A stretch of DNA of 64,000 nt, from positions 62,001 through 126,000 of the forward strand of contig JAYRVF010000015.1 of NCBI GenBank assembly GCA_041918675.1, given 5' to 3'. Shown here in pieces: positions 54,212 to 62,782 of the stretch (the first letter of the stretch is position 1; each line of letters begins with the position of its first letter). The DNA comes from SCUB01 sp041918675 (lineage in GTDB: Bacteria; Pseudomonadota; Alphaproteobacteria; Rhizobiales; Xanthobacteraceae). Under the pieces are notes generated by a model. That model did not search any database, was not told the origin of the DNA, and was given only the letters and a program-made list of their open reading frames with translations. The position numbers and the translations under genes were made by a program.

Positions 54212-54958
54212 TCAGCCGACCATCGCCAGGCCGCCATTGACGCTGAGCACCTGCCCGGTGATGTAGCTGGCGCGATCGGAAGCCATGAACACGATCGCGT
54301 CGGCGACCTCGGAGGGCTTGCCGAAGCGGCGCATCGGAATGGCGCGCAGGAACGCCTCGAGGAACTTCTCGGGTTCCGATTTCAGCAGCGGCGTGTCGGT
54401 AGGGCCGGGACAGATGCAATTGACGGTGATGCCGTGGCGCGCGCCCTCGCGCGCGAGCGACTTGGTCAGCGCGATCAAGCCGCCCTTGGCGGCCGAATAG
54501 ACGCTCTCGCCGAGCGAGCCGACGCGGCCGGCGTCGCTCGACACATTGACGATGCGGCCGCTCTTCTTCTCGATCATGGAGGGGAAGAAGGCGCGGATGA
54601 GCTCGATCGGCCCCATCAGGTTGAGCCCCATGACCTTGGCGATGAAGGCGTCGTCGTTGTCGACGAAGGGCTGAATGTGGCCCCAGCCGGCGACATTGGC
54701 GATCACGTCGACGCGGCCGCGGCTCGCCAGCACCTTGTCGCGCGCGGCGGCGATCGAGGCCTTGCTGGTCACGTCGAGCTGGACGAACTCCGCCTTGCCG
54801 CCCTTGGCGCGAATGGCCTCGGCGGCGGCCGCGCCAGTCGCCGCGTTGATGTCGCAGAGAAGAACGTCGGCGCCGCCCGCCGCGAAAGCCTCGACGGTGG
54901 CAAGGCCGATCCCCGACGCGCCGCCCGTCACCAACACAACCTTATTGTCGAACTTCAT
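54212..54958 (-). CDS. SDR oxidoreductase resembling 2-hydroxycyclohexanecarboxyl-CoA dehydrogenase
   Basis: A 248-residue SDR: TGGASGIG at 11-18, S141, Y154, K158. The stretches VAGWGHIQPF, GRIVNVSSDAGRVGSLGESVYSAAKGG and ARHGITVNCICPGPTDTPLL, with the ITGQVLSVNGGLAMVG end, recall BadH of Rhodopseudomonas, which oxidises 2-hydroxycyclohexanecarboxyl-CoA in benzoate/cyclohexanecarboxylate breakdown. The likeness is from memory and not proof of substrate. ATG 54958 follows CAGGAGCAG. It is the first gene of the minus-strand operon, about 380 bp from the predicted promoter. Confidence 0.78.
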   Translation of the reverse strand: MKFDNKVVLVTGGASGIGLATVEAFAAGGADVLLCDINAATGAAAAEAIRAKGGKAEFVQLDVTSKASIAAARDKVLASRGRVDVIANVAGWGHIQPFVDNDDAFIAKVMGLNLMGPIELIRAFFPSMIEKKSGRIVNVSSDAGRVGSLGESVYSAAKGGLIALTKSLAREGARHGITVNCICPGPTDTPLLKSEPEKFLEAFLRAIPMRRFGKPSEVADAIVFMASDRASYITGQVLSVNGGLAMVG

Positions 54959-55675
54959 TGCCGCTGCTCCTGTTGACCAAACACTGCCTTGTTGATGAAA
55001 CCGTGCCGTATGATGGCTTCCACGCCGATGCCGCGTTCGACGATGGTTTCGCGCGCCGTGACGCGCGTTGCGCGGCGCATGCGCGAAGCGTCATCGAAAT
55101 GGCGCGCCGCTGAAACGTCTCCCGAGGCGCCCAACAGCCACGCCAGATGCTCACAAGACGAGATGCTTGCGGGCCGCGCTCATTGGTTGGCGAGATACCC
55201 CCGGTGAAACCTGATGATGATGCGCGCCATGAGAGTCCCATGAAGCGCGGGTAAAGTGCTTTCCCATCCGCCCCACGAGGCGCCTGGGCTCCGCCTTTGG
55301 GTTCGGATGGTACGACAGCCCCCTTGTCGAAGTCCGGCTGAATGAATACTCATTCATTTCTGGGCTGTCAATATTCTCCATCCCCTTCACGGGAAACGGC
55401 GTCGGAAGGCTCGCGATTTGGCGGACCAAAGCCACGAAATCTAAATGACTTAGCTGATGGCGGCGGCGAGGAGTTCCCCTGGCCTGCTTGTCGGCGCGCT
55501 CACCGGCGACCTTCATCGCCCGGCGCGGCGGAACCATGCCGCGATGCCGTCGCCCCGGCCGGAAACACGGATGCGCGCGTCACGCCCGCGCATGACAGGT
55601 GAGCGAGTCGAATCATCGCGCATCCCGCGCGTCGGATCGCGCCGCCGCGCGAAGCGAACCCCGCGCGGCGCGGCG
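54959..55675. other. Long leader and intergenic region upstream of the SDR/crotonase operon
   Basis: 717 bases without a gene I can support. The minus-strand promoter and operator at 55341-55371 divide it. The ~380 bases between that promoter and the first SDR gene would be an unusually long 5' leader; several short frames there look non-coding. The right-hand part, up to the TetR stop at 55676, is GC-rich with no clear terminator. Confidence 0.5.
55341..55371 (-). promoter_or_regulatory. Promoter with overlapping TetR-type operator for the SDR/crotonase operon
   Basis: On the minus strand, TTGACA (55371-55366) and TATTCA (55348-55343) are separated by exactly 17 bp, a good sigma-70-type promoter. 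Overlapping the -10 box and part of the spacer is a perfect inverted repeat AATGAAT-ACTC-ATTCATT at 55341-55358. The geometry is typical of repression by a TetR protein. Two candidate regulators flank the operon, at 51508-52224 and 55676-56296. Confidence 0.62.
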
Positions 55676-56296
55676 TCACGCCCGGCGCATCACGCCCCTG
55701 AGCATCACCTCGCGTAGCGCCTCGGTCAGATCGCGGCCGGTGATGTCGCGCGGCCGACGGTGCCATTCGAGCAGCACCCCGTCATGACCGGCCATGACGA
55801 TGGCGGTGAGCTGGCGCGCGTCGAGATCGTCGCGAAAGACGCCGGTCTTCTGCCCCTCGGCGATCAGGCGTCCGACCTGCTCGTACATCAGGCCGTAAAT
55901 CTTCTGCACGCTCGCCTCGATCTCGCCGTCGGTTCCGGCGAATTCGATCGACACCAGGATCAGCAGCAGCACGTAGAGCGGCCGCGTCAGTCCGAGCATC
56001 GACTGGCCGTGGATGAACCTCGTCAATCGCGTTTCCGCCGAAGGGCCGGCGCTATCAACATTGCCCTCGACCGGATCGACGACAAAGCGCCGCGCCTGTT
56101 CGAGCAGCGTCAGCATGATCGCTTCCTTGGTCTTGTAGTAGAAGTAGATCGCTCCCTTGGTCAGGCCCGCCTTGGCGGCGATCTGATCGATCGTGGTGGC
56201 GCGGTAGCCGTTGCGCACGAACAATTCGAGCGCGCCGGCCAGGATTTTCTCCGTGCTTGAAATCCGTTGTTCTTCTTTTCGATTTGGTTTTTTCAT
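55676..56296 (-). CDS. TetR/AcrR-family regulator divergent from the Pat-like gene
   Basis: A 206-residue regulator. After a very basic start (KKPNRKEEQR) comes the helix-turn-helix STEKILAGALELFVRNGYRATTIDQIAAKAGLTKGAIYFYYKTKEAIM, typical of TetR. I prefer the ATG at 56296; an ATG at 56308 and a long open extension upstream also exist. It is transcribed away from the Pat-like acyltransferase and lies just upstream, on the same strand, of the SDR/crotonase promoter with its palindromic operator, so it is a strong candidate to bind there. Confidence 0.86.
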   Translation of the reverse strand: MKKPNRKEEQRISSTEKILAGALELFVRNGYRATTIDQIAAKAGLTKGAIYFYYKTKEAIMLTLLEQARRFVVDPVEGNVDSAGPSAETRLTRFIHGQSMLGLTRPLYVLLLILVSIEFAGTDGEIEASVQKIYGLMYEQVGRLIAEGQKTGVFRDDLDARQLTAIVMAGHDGVLLEWHRRPRDITGRDLTEALREVMLRGVMRRA

Positions 56297-56574
56297 GACA
56301 ATTTCCATTGCGATTTCAATGCAATTTTCGACACGATTTCCGATGCAATGCGCGAAGCCCGACGAGGCATCGCGGCGTGCGTCGTTCCGATCGTCGGTCG
56401 ACGAGTTCGCCCACGCGCCAAAATCGCGAATAGCGACGGCGCTTGAACTCGTCTCGCCCGACCGGGAGCCCACCCGCGCGGGCATTTTTTCAGATCGTCG
56501 AGCAATTGCAATTGTGTGTTACGCTTGTTTTGTTGGAACGATCCCCCGCCGCCACATTTGATTTCCGGTCCCGC

Positions 56575-59298
56575 ATGACAATCCGCTCCCTCGAACGTCT
56601 CTTCGCGCCGCGCGCCATCGCCGTCATCGGCGCGTCCAACACGCCCAAGAAGGCGGGCAACGTCATCATGCGAAACCTGCTCGAGGGCGGGTTTTCCGGC
56701 CCGATCATGCCGGTCAACGCACGGCATCGGGCGGTCGCGGGCGTCTTCAGCTATCCGAATGTGGCGAGCCTGCCCGAAACGCCCGACCTTGCCATCATTG
56801 CAACCCCCACCTCCACATTACCCGCGCTGATTGCCGAGCTGGAACAGAGGGGCACGCAGACTGCCGTCGTGTTGGCGCCCTCGCGCGAAACCGGCGACGA
56901 ATCGGGCCCGCTCGCGCCGGACGCGCTGCGCGATCTCGCCGCGCGCCATCGCCTGCGCATCCTTGGCGCGGGCAGCATCGGCCTCCTGGTGCCGAGCGCG
57001 GGGCTGAACGCCAGCCTGTCGCCGGTCAAGATCGGCACCGGGCGTATCGCCTTCGTCTCGCAATCGGGCGCGCTGTGCACCGCCGTGCTCGACTGGGCGC
57101 GACCGAAGGGCATCGGCTTTTCCCATTTCGTTTCGCTCGGCGAGAGTTCCGACATCGATTTCGGCGACGTCCTCGACTATCTCGGCAACGATCCGCAGGT
57201 GCGCGCCATTCTGCTCTATATCGAGACGCTGCGCGAACGGCGGAACTTCATGGCGGCGGCGCGGCACGCGGCGCGGAACAAGCCGGTGCTGGTGGTCAAG
57301 ACCGGCGAGCGGCGGGCTTCGCCCGCGGCCGTCGCGGCGCGCGCGGCCACGCTCACGCAAATGATGATCACGCCCGACGACGTCTACAGCGCGGTCATCC
57401 GCCGCGCCGGCATGCTGCAGGTCTACGATATCGACGAACTGTTCGCCGCCGTCGAAACGCTCGCCCGCGTCCGGCGCGTCGCGGGCGACCGGCTCGCGGT
57501 CCTCGCCAATGGCGGTGGGCTCGGCGTGATGGCGACCGACGCGATGCGCGAAAGCGACGCCCACATCGCCGAACTCGGGCCGGCGACCGTGGCGCGCCTC
57601 AACGGCGTGCTCGGCAAGAAATGGTCGCGCACCAACCCGATCGATCTCGATGTCACGGCCGCGCCCAAACGCTACGCCGACGCGCTTGAGGTTCTTGTCA
57701 ATGACGAGACCATCGACGCGACGCTGGTGATGCATTCGCCCAATGCCTTGTCGCTGTCGGACGACGCGGCCAAGGCGATCATCGGCACGACGCAGCAGCA
57801 TGGCGGCCTCGTGCTCACCTCCTGGATCGGCGGCGAGATCGTTGAACCGGCGCGGCGGATGTTCGCGCAAGCCGGTCTGCCGACCTATGAGACGCCCGGC
57901 CAGGCCGTGCGCGCGTTCCTCCACATGGTGCGCTACAACCGCAATCAGGAAATCCTGATGCAGACGCCGCCGTCGGTGGCCTCGGATTTCGTCCCGCGCG
58001 TCGAGGAGGCGCGCGCGATCGTTCAGCGCGCGATCGCGGAAAGCGACGGCGTGCTGTCGGGCCCGGCGGCCAAGTCCGTGCTCGCGGCCTACGATATCCC
58101 GACCGTCACCAGCCGTTTCGCGCGGACGCCGGAGGAAGCCGGCGCCGCGGCCGCGGAAATCGAGTTTCCCTGCGGCCTGACTATCATCTCGCGGGATATC
58201 CCGCACAAATGGGAGGTCGGCGGCGTCGCGCTGCAATTGCGCACGCGCGAGGCGGTCGTGGCCGCCGCGCGGCAGATGCTCGACCAGGTCTCGCGCGCGG
58301 TCGAGGGCGCGCGGATCGACGGCTTCTCGGTCCAACGCATGACGACGCTGCCCCACGCGCGCCAACTCATCATCGGCGTCGCGACCGATCCGCTGTTCGG
58401 TCCGATGATCGCGGTCGGACATGGCGGCCGCACGGCGGAGGCGCTGCGCGACCACTCCGTCGGCCTGCCGCCGTTGAACATGCCGCTCGCCGCCGAGCTG
58501 ATTTCGCGCTCGCGCGTGATCCATCTGCTCGACGCGCATTTCGGGCGACCGGCGGTCGACATCGACGCGCTGTGCCGCACGCTCGTCAAGATCTCCCAAT
58601 TGGTGGTCGACATTCCCGAAATCACCGCGCTCGACATCAATCCGCTGTTGATCGACGAGGCGAGCCTCGTGGCGGTCGACGCCGAGATCCGCGCCGAGGC
58701 AACCCCCGGACCCGATTATCAGCGCCTGGCGATCAGGCCCTATCCGAAATGGCTGGAGGAACCTTCAACGCTGCGCGACGGACGGCCCATTTTGCTGCGG
58801 CCGATCCGACCCGAGGACGAGGACGCCCATCAGCGGCTGATGGCGCGCATGACGCCGGAAGACATTCGCCTGCGCTTCTTCCGCCACATCACCACCTTCG
58901 AGCATGTCGAAATGGCGCGGCTGACGCAGATCGACTACGATCGCGAGATGGCGTTCATCGCCACCGCCTTGGGCGCGGACGGCAAGCCGGAAACGCTGGG
59001 CGTCGTGCGCACCATCACCGATTCCGACAACGAGGAGACCGAATTCTCGGTGCTGGTTCTTTCCGGTCTCAAGGGCCAGGGCCTCGGCCGCATCCTGATG
59101 GAGAAGATGATCCGCTACTGTCGAGGACGGGGCACGCGCTACATGGTCGGGCAGATCCTCGCGGAGAACACCGGGATGCTGCGCCTGGCGCGCGTGCTCG
59201 GTTTCGAGCGTCGGCGCGGTCCCGACGACGATGTCATCGAAATGCGCCTTGTCCTCAACGAAGCGCCGGCGAGCGAACGCGCACCACCTCCGAATTGA
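56575..59298 (+). CDS. Pat-like protein acetyltransferase (ADP-forming acyl-CoA synthetase-like plus GNAT domain)
   Basis: A 907-residue fusion. Residues 1-~470 form CoA-binding and ligase-CoA domains (IAVIGASNTPKKAGNVIMRNL, IAFVSQSGALCTAVLDWA). Residues ~490-710 form an ATP-grasp domain, and ~730-890 a GNAT domain (LRPIRPEDEDAHQRLMARMTPEDIRLRFF; acceptor Glu in ETEFSVLVL; CoA loop KGQGLGRILM). The His-containing SHTG loop that phosphorylates active ADP-forming synthetases is absent (about residues 255-262 read AARAATLT), so the front part is probably regulatory. This is the plan of Salmonella Pat and Rhodopseudomonas RpPat, which acylate AMP-forming CoA ligases. A ligase gene lies downstream. 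ATG 56575 chosen to fit family start. Confidence 0.85.
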   Translation: MTIRSLERLFAPRAIAVIGASNTPKKAGNVIMRNLLEGGFSGPIMPVNARHRAVAGVFSYPNVASLPETPDLAIIATPTSTLPALIAELEQRGTQTAVVLAPSRETGDESGPLAPDALRDLAARHRLRILGAGSIGLLVPSAGLNASLSPVKIGTGRIAFVSQSGALCTAVLDWARPKGIGFSHFVSLGESSDIDFGDVLDYLGNDPQVRAILLYIETLRERRNFMAAARHAARNKPVLVVKTGERRASPAAVAARAATLTQMMITPDDVYSAVIRRAGMLQVYDIDELFAAVETLARVRRVAGDRLAVLANGGGLGVMATDAMRESDAHIAELGPATVARLNGVLGKKWSRTNPIDLDVTAAPKRYADALEVLVNDETIDATLVMHSPNALSLSDDAAKAIIGTTQQHGGLVLTSWIGGEIVEPARRMFAQAGLPTYETPGQAVRAFLHMVRYNRNQEILMQTPPSVASDFVPRVEEARAIVQRAIAESDGVLSGPAAKSVLAAYDIPTVTSRFARTPEEAGAAAAEIEFPCGLTIISRDIPHKWEVGGVALQLRTREAVVAAARQMLDQVSRAVEGARIDGFSVQRMTTLPHARQLIIGVATDPLFGPMIAVGHGGRTAEALRDHSVGLPPLNMPLAAELISRSRVIHLLDAHFGRPAVDIDALCRTLVKISQLVVDIPEITALDINPLLIDEASLVAVDAEIRAEATPGPDYQRLAIRPYPKWLEEPSTLRDGRPILLRPIRPEDEDAHQRLMARMTPEDIRLRFFRHITTFEHVEMARLTQIDYDREMAFIATALGADGKPETLGVVRTITDSDNEETEFSVLVLSGLKGQGLGRILMEKMIRYCRGRGTRYMVGQILAENTGMLRLARVLGFERRRGPDDDVIEMRLVLNEAPASERAPPPN

Positions 59299-59900
59299 AC
59301 GCCGGCCGCCGCGCATCGCCTGCTTTGACCGCTTTGCCCCGCGCGGGAAGAGGCGCCGAGCGCGACTGCATTCTATTCGCAAACTAATTTTGCGTGTGCC
59401 GAGTTGTCCTTGCAATGCGCGGGTTGACCAACATATTAGTCAGCCGGTATGTTGAACCTAAAGTAATTGGAGGGCAGATCACGCCGCGCGTTTCACCCAC
59501 GCGATTTGGACGGATTTCAAGATAGGGCTTGGCGCAAAGGAAATACGGGAACGGTCGGCGAGCCCGCCGAAGGCGCTTCTTCTTGTTGGCGCGATCGGCC
59601 CGCGATGTTTTCCGCACCGCGAGGCCCGCTCGGCGATGCGATTGGCGCGGCACACGGATCCATCATGCCATCACGATCGCCCCCGCCGCCGGACCGGCCG
59701 CGACTTGGGAGCTCCCCTGAACTCAAGCCACACCGCGGCGCGCCATCGCGCGGCAAAATGACAAAATGAGAAGACGCGCACGAGAATGAATCCATGATCG
59801 CCAGGCATCGCGCGACACCAGCCGGCGTCCGGTCACGCATCACGGGCGGGGCCCGCGCGCCTCGCCCGCAAATCGCTGGAAATTTGGAGGAGCGCCGCAC
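59299..59900. other. Intergenic region upstream of the ligase operon
   Basis: 602 bases with no gene I can support apart from the promoter/operator at 59424-59454. Nearby, AATTGGAGGG at 59466-59475 looks like a ribosome site but has no start codon at the right distance. The rest, to 59880, is GC-rich and unstructured by eye until the strong GGAGGAG ribosome site of the small frame at 59901. Confidence 0.45.
59424..59454 (+). promoter_or_regulatory. Predicted promoter with inverted repeat upstream of the CoA-ligase operon
   Basis: TTGACC at 59424-59429 and TATGTT at 59448-59453 are 18 bp apart. CAACATA (59429-59435) and TATGTTG (59448-59454) form a perfect 7-bp inverted repeat with a 12-bp centre, covering the spacer and the -10 box. 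It lies ~450 bp before the small frame at 59901. The repeat differs from that at 55341, so a second regulator may act here. Confidence 0.45.
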
Positions 59901-60041
59901 ATGATGAACATGGCGCCGACGACTGGAATTGACCCGATGTTCGCCGCGCCGGCCCTCGGCGTCACCGGCATCGCGTGCCGCGCCGGGATGCCGGGCGGCG
60001 CTGGGCTCCCTCAACGCGGCAAGGCGAGGACACCACTATGA
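59901..60041 (+). CDS. Possible small leader protein coupled to the CoA ligase
   Basis: A 46-residue frame with one of the best ribosome sites in the window (TTTGGAGGAG ending ~8 bp before ATG 59901). Its TGA at 60039-60041 overlaps the ligase ATG at 60038 (ATGA), which is the arrangement of translationally coupled genes. The peptide begins MMNMAPTTGIDPMF, has one Cys, and ends in a basic stretch (QRGKARTPL). I recognise no family. It could be a real small protein, a leader that couples translation, or chance. Confidence 0.4.
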   Translation: MMNMAPTTGIDPMFAAPALGVTGIACRAGMPGGAGLPQRGKARTPL

Positions 60042-61606
60042 TGCAGGTTCAACGAATTGACGGACAGCACGGACCCGAGCTCGCCTTTCCGCCGGGTTTC
60101 AATGTCGCGAGCGCCCTGATCGACCGACACGTCGCGGAGGGCCGCGCGGCAAAGGTCGCGATTCTCACCCTCGCCGAGAGCGTCACTTACGAGGCACTGC
60201 GCGCGGGCGCGAACCGCTACGCCAACGCAATGCTCGGGCTCGGTCTCAAGCCCGGCGACCGCGCGCTGTTGATCATCAAGGACGCGCCGGAATTCTTTTT
60301 CGCCTTCTGGGGCGCGGTGAAAGCCGGCATCATTCCGGTGCCGCTCAACACCATGCTCACGCCGGACGACTACAAGTTCATCATTGCCGATTCAGGCGCG
60401 AAGGCGCTGTTCTATTCGGAGGAATTCGCCGACCGCGTCACCGTCGCCATCGCCGCCGCCTCGCCCGCGATCGCCATGCGCGCGCGCGACGGCGAGACCA
60501 GCCTGCACGCCATCGCCGCGGCGCATTCGGCCGAATTCGAAACCCGCGAGGCCTCCGCCGAGGCGGAATGCTTCTGGCTCTATTCCTCCGGCACCACCGG
60601 GCGGCCGAAGGGCGTCATCCATGTCCATCGCGATATCGTGGCGACGTGCCAGTTCTATGCCGTCGAGGTGCTCGGCGCCCAGGAAGGCGACATCTTCTAT
60701 TCGATCCCGCGCCTGTTCTTCGCCTATGGCCTCGGCTGCGCGATGACGTTTCCGCTCTGGGTCGGCGGCACCGCGCTCCTCGATCCCCGTCGGCCGACGC
60801 CGGAAAGCGCCGTCGAATTGATCGTCAAATTCAAGCCCACCGTTTTCGCCGCCGTGCCGACATTCCTTGCCGCCCTGCTCGCGGCCTCGGCGGTCACCGC
60901 GGACGATCTCAAATGCCTGCGCCGCTGCGTCTCCGGCGGCGAGGCGCTGCCCGAGGAATTGCAGAAGCGCTGGCTGCGCGTCGCCCCCGTTCCGATCACC
61001 GACGGCATCGGCTCGACCGAGGCGCTCCACATCTACATTTCCAATTCGATCACCGACATCCGGCCCAATGCCTCGGGCCGCGTCGTGCCCGGTTACCAAG
61101 CGCGCATTCTCGACGAGAAGGGCGCCGAGATCGGCGACGACAGTCCGGGGCGGTTGTGGATCAAGGGACCGTCGGTGACCGCGCGCTATTGGAACAATCC
61201 CGAAAAGACGGCGACCGCCATCGTCGACGGCTGGCTCGACACCGGCGACACCTATCAGCGCGACGCGGAGGGCTACTACTACTATCGCGGTCGCAACGAC
61301 GACATGCTCAAGGTCGGCGGCATCTGGGTCTCGCCGTTCGAGGTCGAGGGCGCGCTGATGGCCCATCCCGAGATCGTGGAGGCCGCCGTCGTCGGACGCG
61401 CCGACGAGAGCCAATTGGTCAAGCCCGAGGCGTGGATCGTGCTCAAGGATCCCAATCGCGCCAGCGAGAAGCTCGCCGACGCCATCCGCGAGCACTGCAA
61501 GAGCGTGCTGGCGCCCTATAAATATCCGCGCTGGATTCACTTCGTCGACGTCCTGCCCAAGACGGCGACCGGCAAGATCCAGCGCTTCAAGCTGCGACAG
61601 GGCTGA
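60038..61606 (+). CDS. Benzoate-CoA ligase family enzyme (AMP-forming)
   Basis: A 522-residue adenylate-forming enzyme. The P-loop is YSSGTTGRPKGVIHVHRD, the aromatic-ligase segment IFYSIPRLFFAYGLGCAMTFPLWVGGTALLD, followed by TDGIGSTEALHIYISN and GDTYQRDAEGYYYYRGRNDDMLKVGGIWVSPFEVE. These match the benzoate/2-aminobenzoate/4-hydroxybenzoate-CoA ligase branch. Near the C-terminus PKTATGK (residues 507-513) fits the PX4GK acylation motif, with K513 the catalytic Lys. It should make an aryl- or alicyclic-CoA that the following dehydrogenases and crotonases process. ATG 60038 or 60041 may be used. The acyl-CoA dehydrogenase follows 30 bp later. Confidence 0.87.
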   Translation: MMQVQRIDGQHGPELAFPPGFNVASALIDRHVAEGRAAKVAILTLAESVTYEALRAGANRYANAMLGLGLKPGDRALLIIKDAPEFFFAFWGAVKAGIIPVPLNTMLTPDDYKFIIADSGAKALFYSEEFADRVTVAIAAASPAIAMRARDGETSLHAIAAAHSAEFETREASAEAECFWLYSSGTTGRPKGVIHVHRDIVATCQFYAVEVLGAQEGDIFYSIPRLFFAYGLGCAMTFPLWVGGTALLDPRRPTPESAVELIVKFKPTVFAAVPTFLAALLAASAVTADDLKCLRRCVSGGEALPEELQKRWLRVAPVPITDGIGSTEALHIYISNSITDIRPNASGRVVPGYQARILDEKGAEIGDDSPGRLWIKGPSVTARYWNNPEKTATAIVDGWLDTGDTYQRDAEGYYYYRGRNDDMLKVGGIWVSPFEVEGALMAHPEIVEAAVVGRADESQLVKPEAWIVLKDPNRASEKLADAIREHCKSVLAPYKYPRWIHFVDVLPKTATGKIQRFKLRQG

Positions 61607-61636
61607 CGCGCGGTCGAGCAAGCGGGGCGATCCGGC

Positions 61637-62782
61637 ATGCCGTTCAAGTTCGAGCCAGTGTCGTTGCCGGAGGAGGCCGAGGAGCTGCGCCTGGCGGTGC
61701 GGCAATTTCTCGCCGACCGCCTCGCCGACTTCACCGCCGAGCAGCGCACGGCCTCGTGGGACGGTTTCGACCCGGAATTCAGCCGGGCCGTCGGCGCGCG
61801 CGGCTGGATCGGCATGACCTGGCCGCGCGCCTATGGCGGCGGCGAGCGCTCCGCGCTCGATCGTTATGTCGTGATCGAGGAAATGCTCGCGGCCGGCGCG
61901 CCCGTCGCGGCGCATTGGTTCGCCGACCGCCAGAGCGGTCCGCTGCTGCTGCGCTACGGCAGCGAGGCGCAGCGGCGCGAGCTGTTGCCGAAAATGGCGC
62001 GCGGCGAGCTTCATTTCGCGATCGGCATGAGCGAGCCGGACGTGGGCTCCGACGTTGCCTCCGTCCGCACGCGCGCGCGCCCGACCGCCGACGGCTGGGT
62101 CGTCAACGGCACCAAGATCTGGACCACCAACGCGCACCGCGCCCATTACATGGTCGCGCTGGTGCGCACTTCGGGGGAGACCGCCGATCGCCACGCCGGC
62201 CTCTCGCAGATCCTGATCGACCTGTCCGCGCCCGGCGTCACCGTGCGGCCGATCAAGGACATGGCCGGCCGCGCGCACTTCAACGAAGTCTCGTTCGAGG
62301 ATGTCGCCCTACCGGCGGCCGCGCTGATCGGCAGCGAGGGCGACGGATGGAAACAGGTGATGGCGGAGCTCGCCTATGAGCGCAGCGGACCGGAGCGCTA
62401 TCTCTCGAGCCTGCAATGCCTAATCCTGATGATCGACGCGGCCGTGAGCGCGCCCGCCGACGAGCGGCTGGCGGTCGCGATCGGGCGCGCGGTCGCCCAT
62501 CTCGCGGTGCTGCGGCAGATGTCGCTTTCCGTCGCCGGACAATTGCAAGCGGGCCTTGCGCCCAATCTCGAAGCCGCCCTGGTGAAGGACCTCGGCACGA
62601 CATTCGAGCAGTCGCTGATCGAGATCGTCCACGACGCGCTCGCCATCGCGCCCTCGCCGGACGGCACGCAAGCCGAAAGGGTGCTCGCCCGGCTGATGCA
62701 GCTCGCGCCGTGTTTTTCGCTGCGCGGGGGCACGCGCGAAATCTTGCGCGGGATCATCGCGCGGGGATTGGGGCTGAGATGA
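61637..62782 (+). CDS. Acyl-CoA dehydrogenase, catalytic-type subunit
   Basis: A 381-residue flavin-dependent dehydrogenase. Hallmarks are AIGMSEPDVGSDVASVRTRARPTADGWVVNGTKIWTTNAHRA (FAD/substrate region) and the C-terminal SLRGGTREILRGIIARGLG. The MCAD-type catalytic Glu in the last motif is replaced by Gly, but E248 in AELAYERSGPER falls where isovaleryl-CoA-type enzymes keep theirs. It overlaps the next dehydrogenase gene by 4 bp (ATGA). Pairs of this kind occur in pimeloyl-CoA, steroid-ring and aryl-CoA pathways and often form mixed complexes. Substrate is unknown. Confidence 0.87.
   Translation: MPFKFEPVSLPEEAEELRLAVRQFLADRLADFTAEQRTASWDGFDPEFSRAVGARGWIGMTWPRAYGGGERSALDRYVVIEEMLAAGAPVAAHWFADRQSGPLLLRYGSEAQRRELLPKMARGELHFAIGMSEPDVGSDVASVRTRARPTADGWVVNGTKIWTTNAHRAHYMVALVRTSGETADRHAGLSQILIDLSAPGVTVRPIKDMAGRAHFNEVSFEDVALPAAALIGSEGDGWKQVMAELAYERSGPERYLSSLQCLILMIDAAVSAPADERLAVAIGRAVAHLAVLRQMSLSVAGQLQAGLAPNLEAALVKDLGTTFEQSLIEIVHDALAIAPSPDGTQAERVLARLMQLAPCFSLRGGTREILRGIIARGLGLR

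Noticed and set aside
54942..55241. Possible small gene or gene remnant between the BadH-like SDR and its promoter
   Set aside because: The frame overlaps the SDR start, has no ribosome site, and no other frame shows a recognisable protein piece.
59467..59769. 100-codon open frame preceded by a GGAGGG-like site
   Set aside because: The start codon is not at proper spacing from that site, and the composition (Arg/Pro/Ser) looks like non-coding GC-rich sequence.
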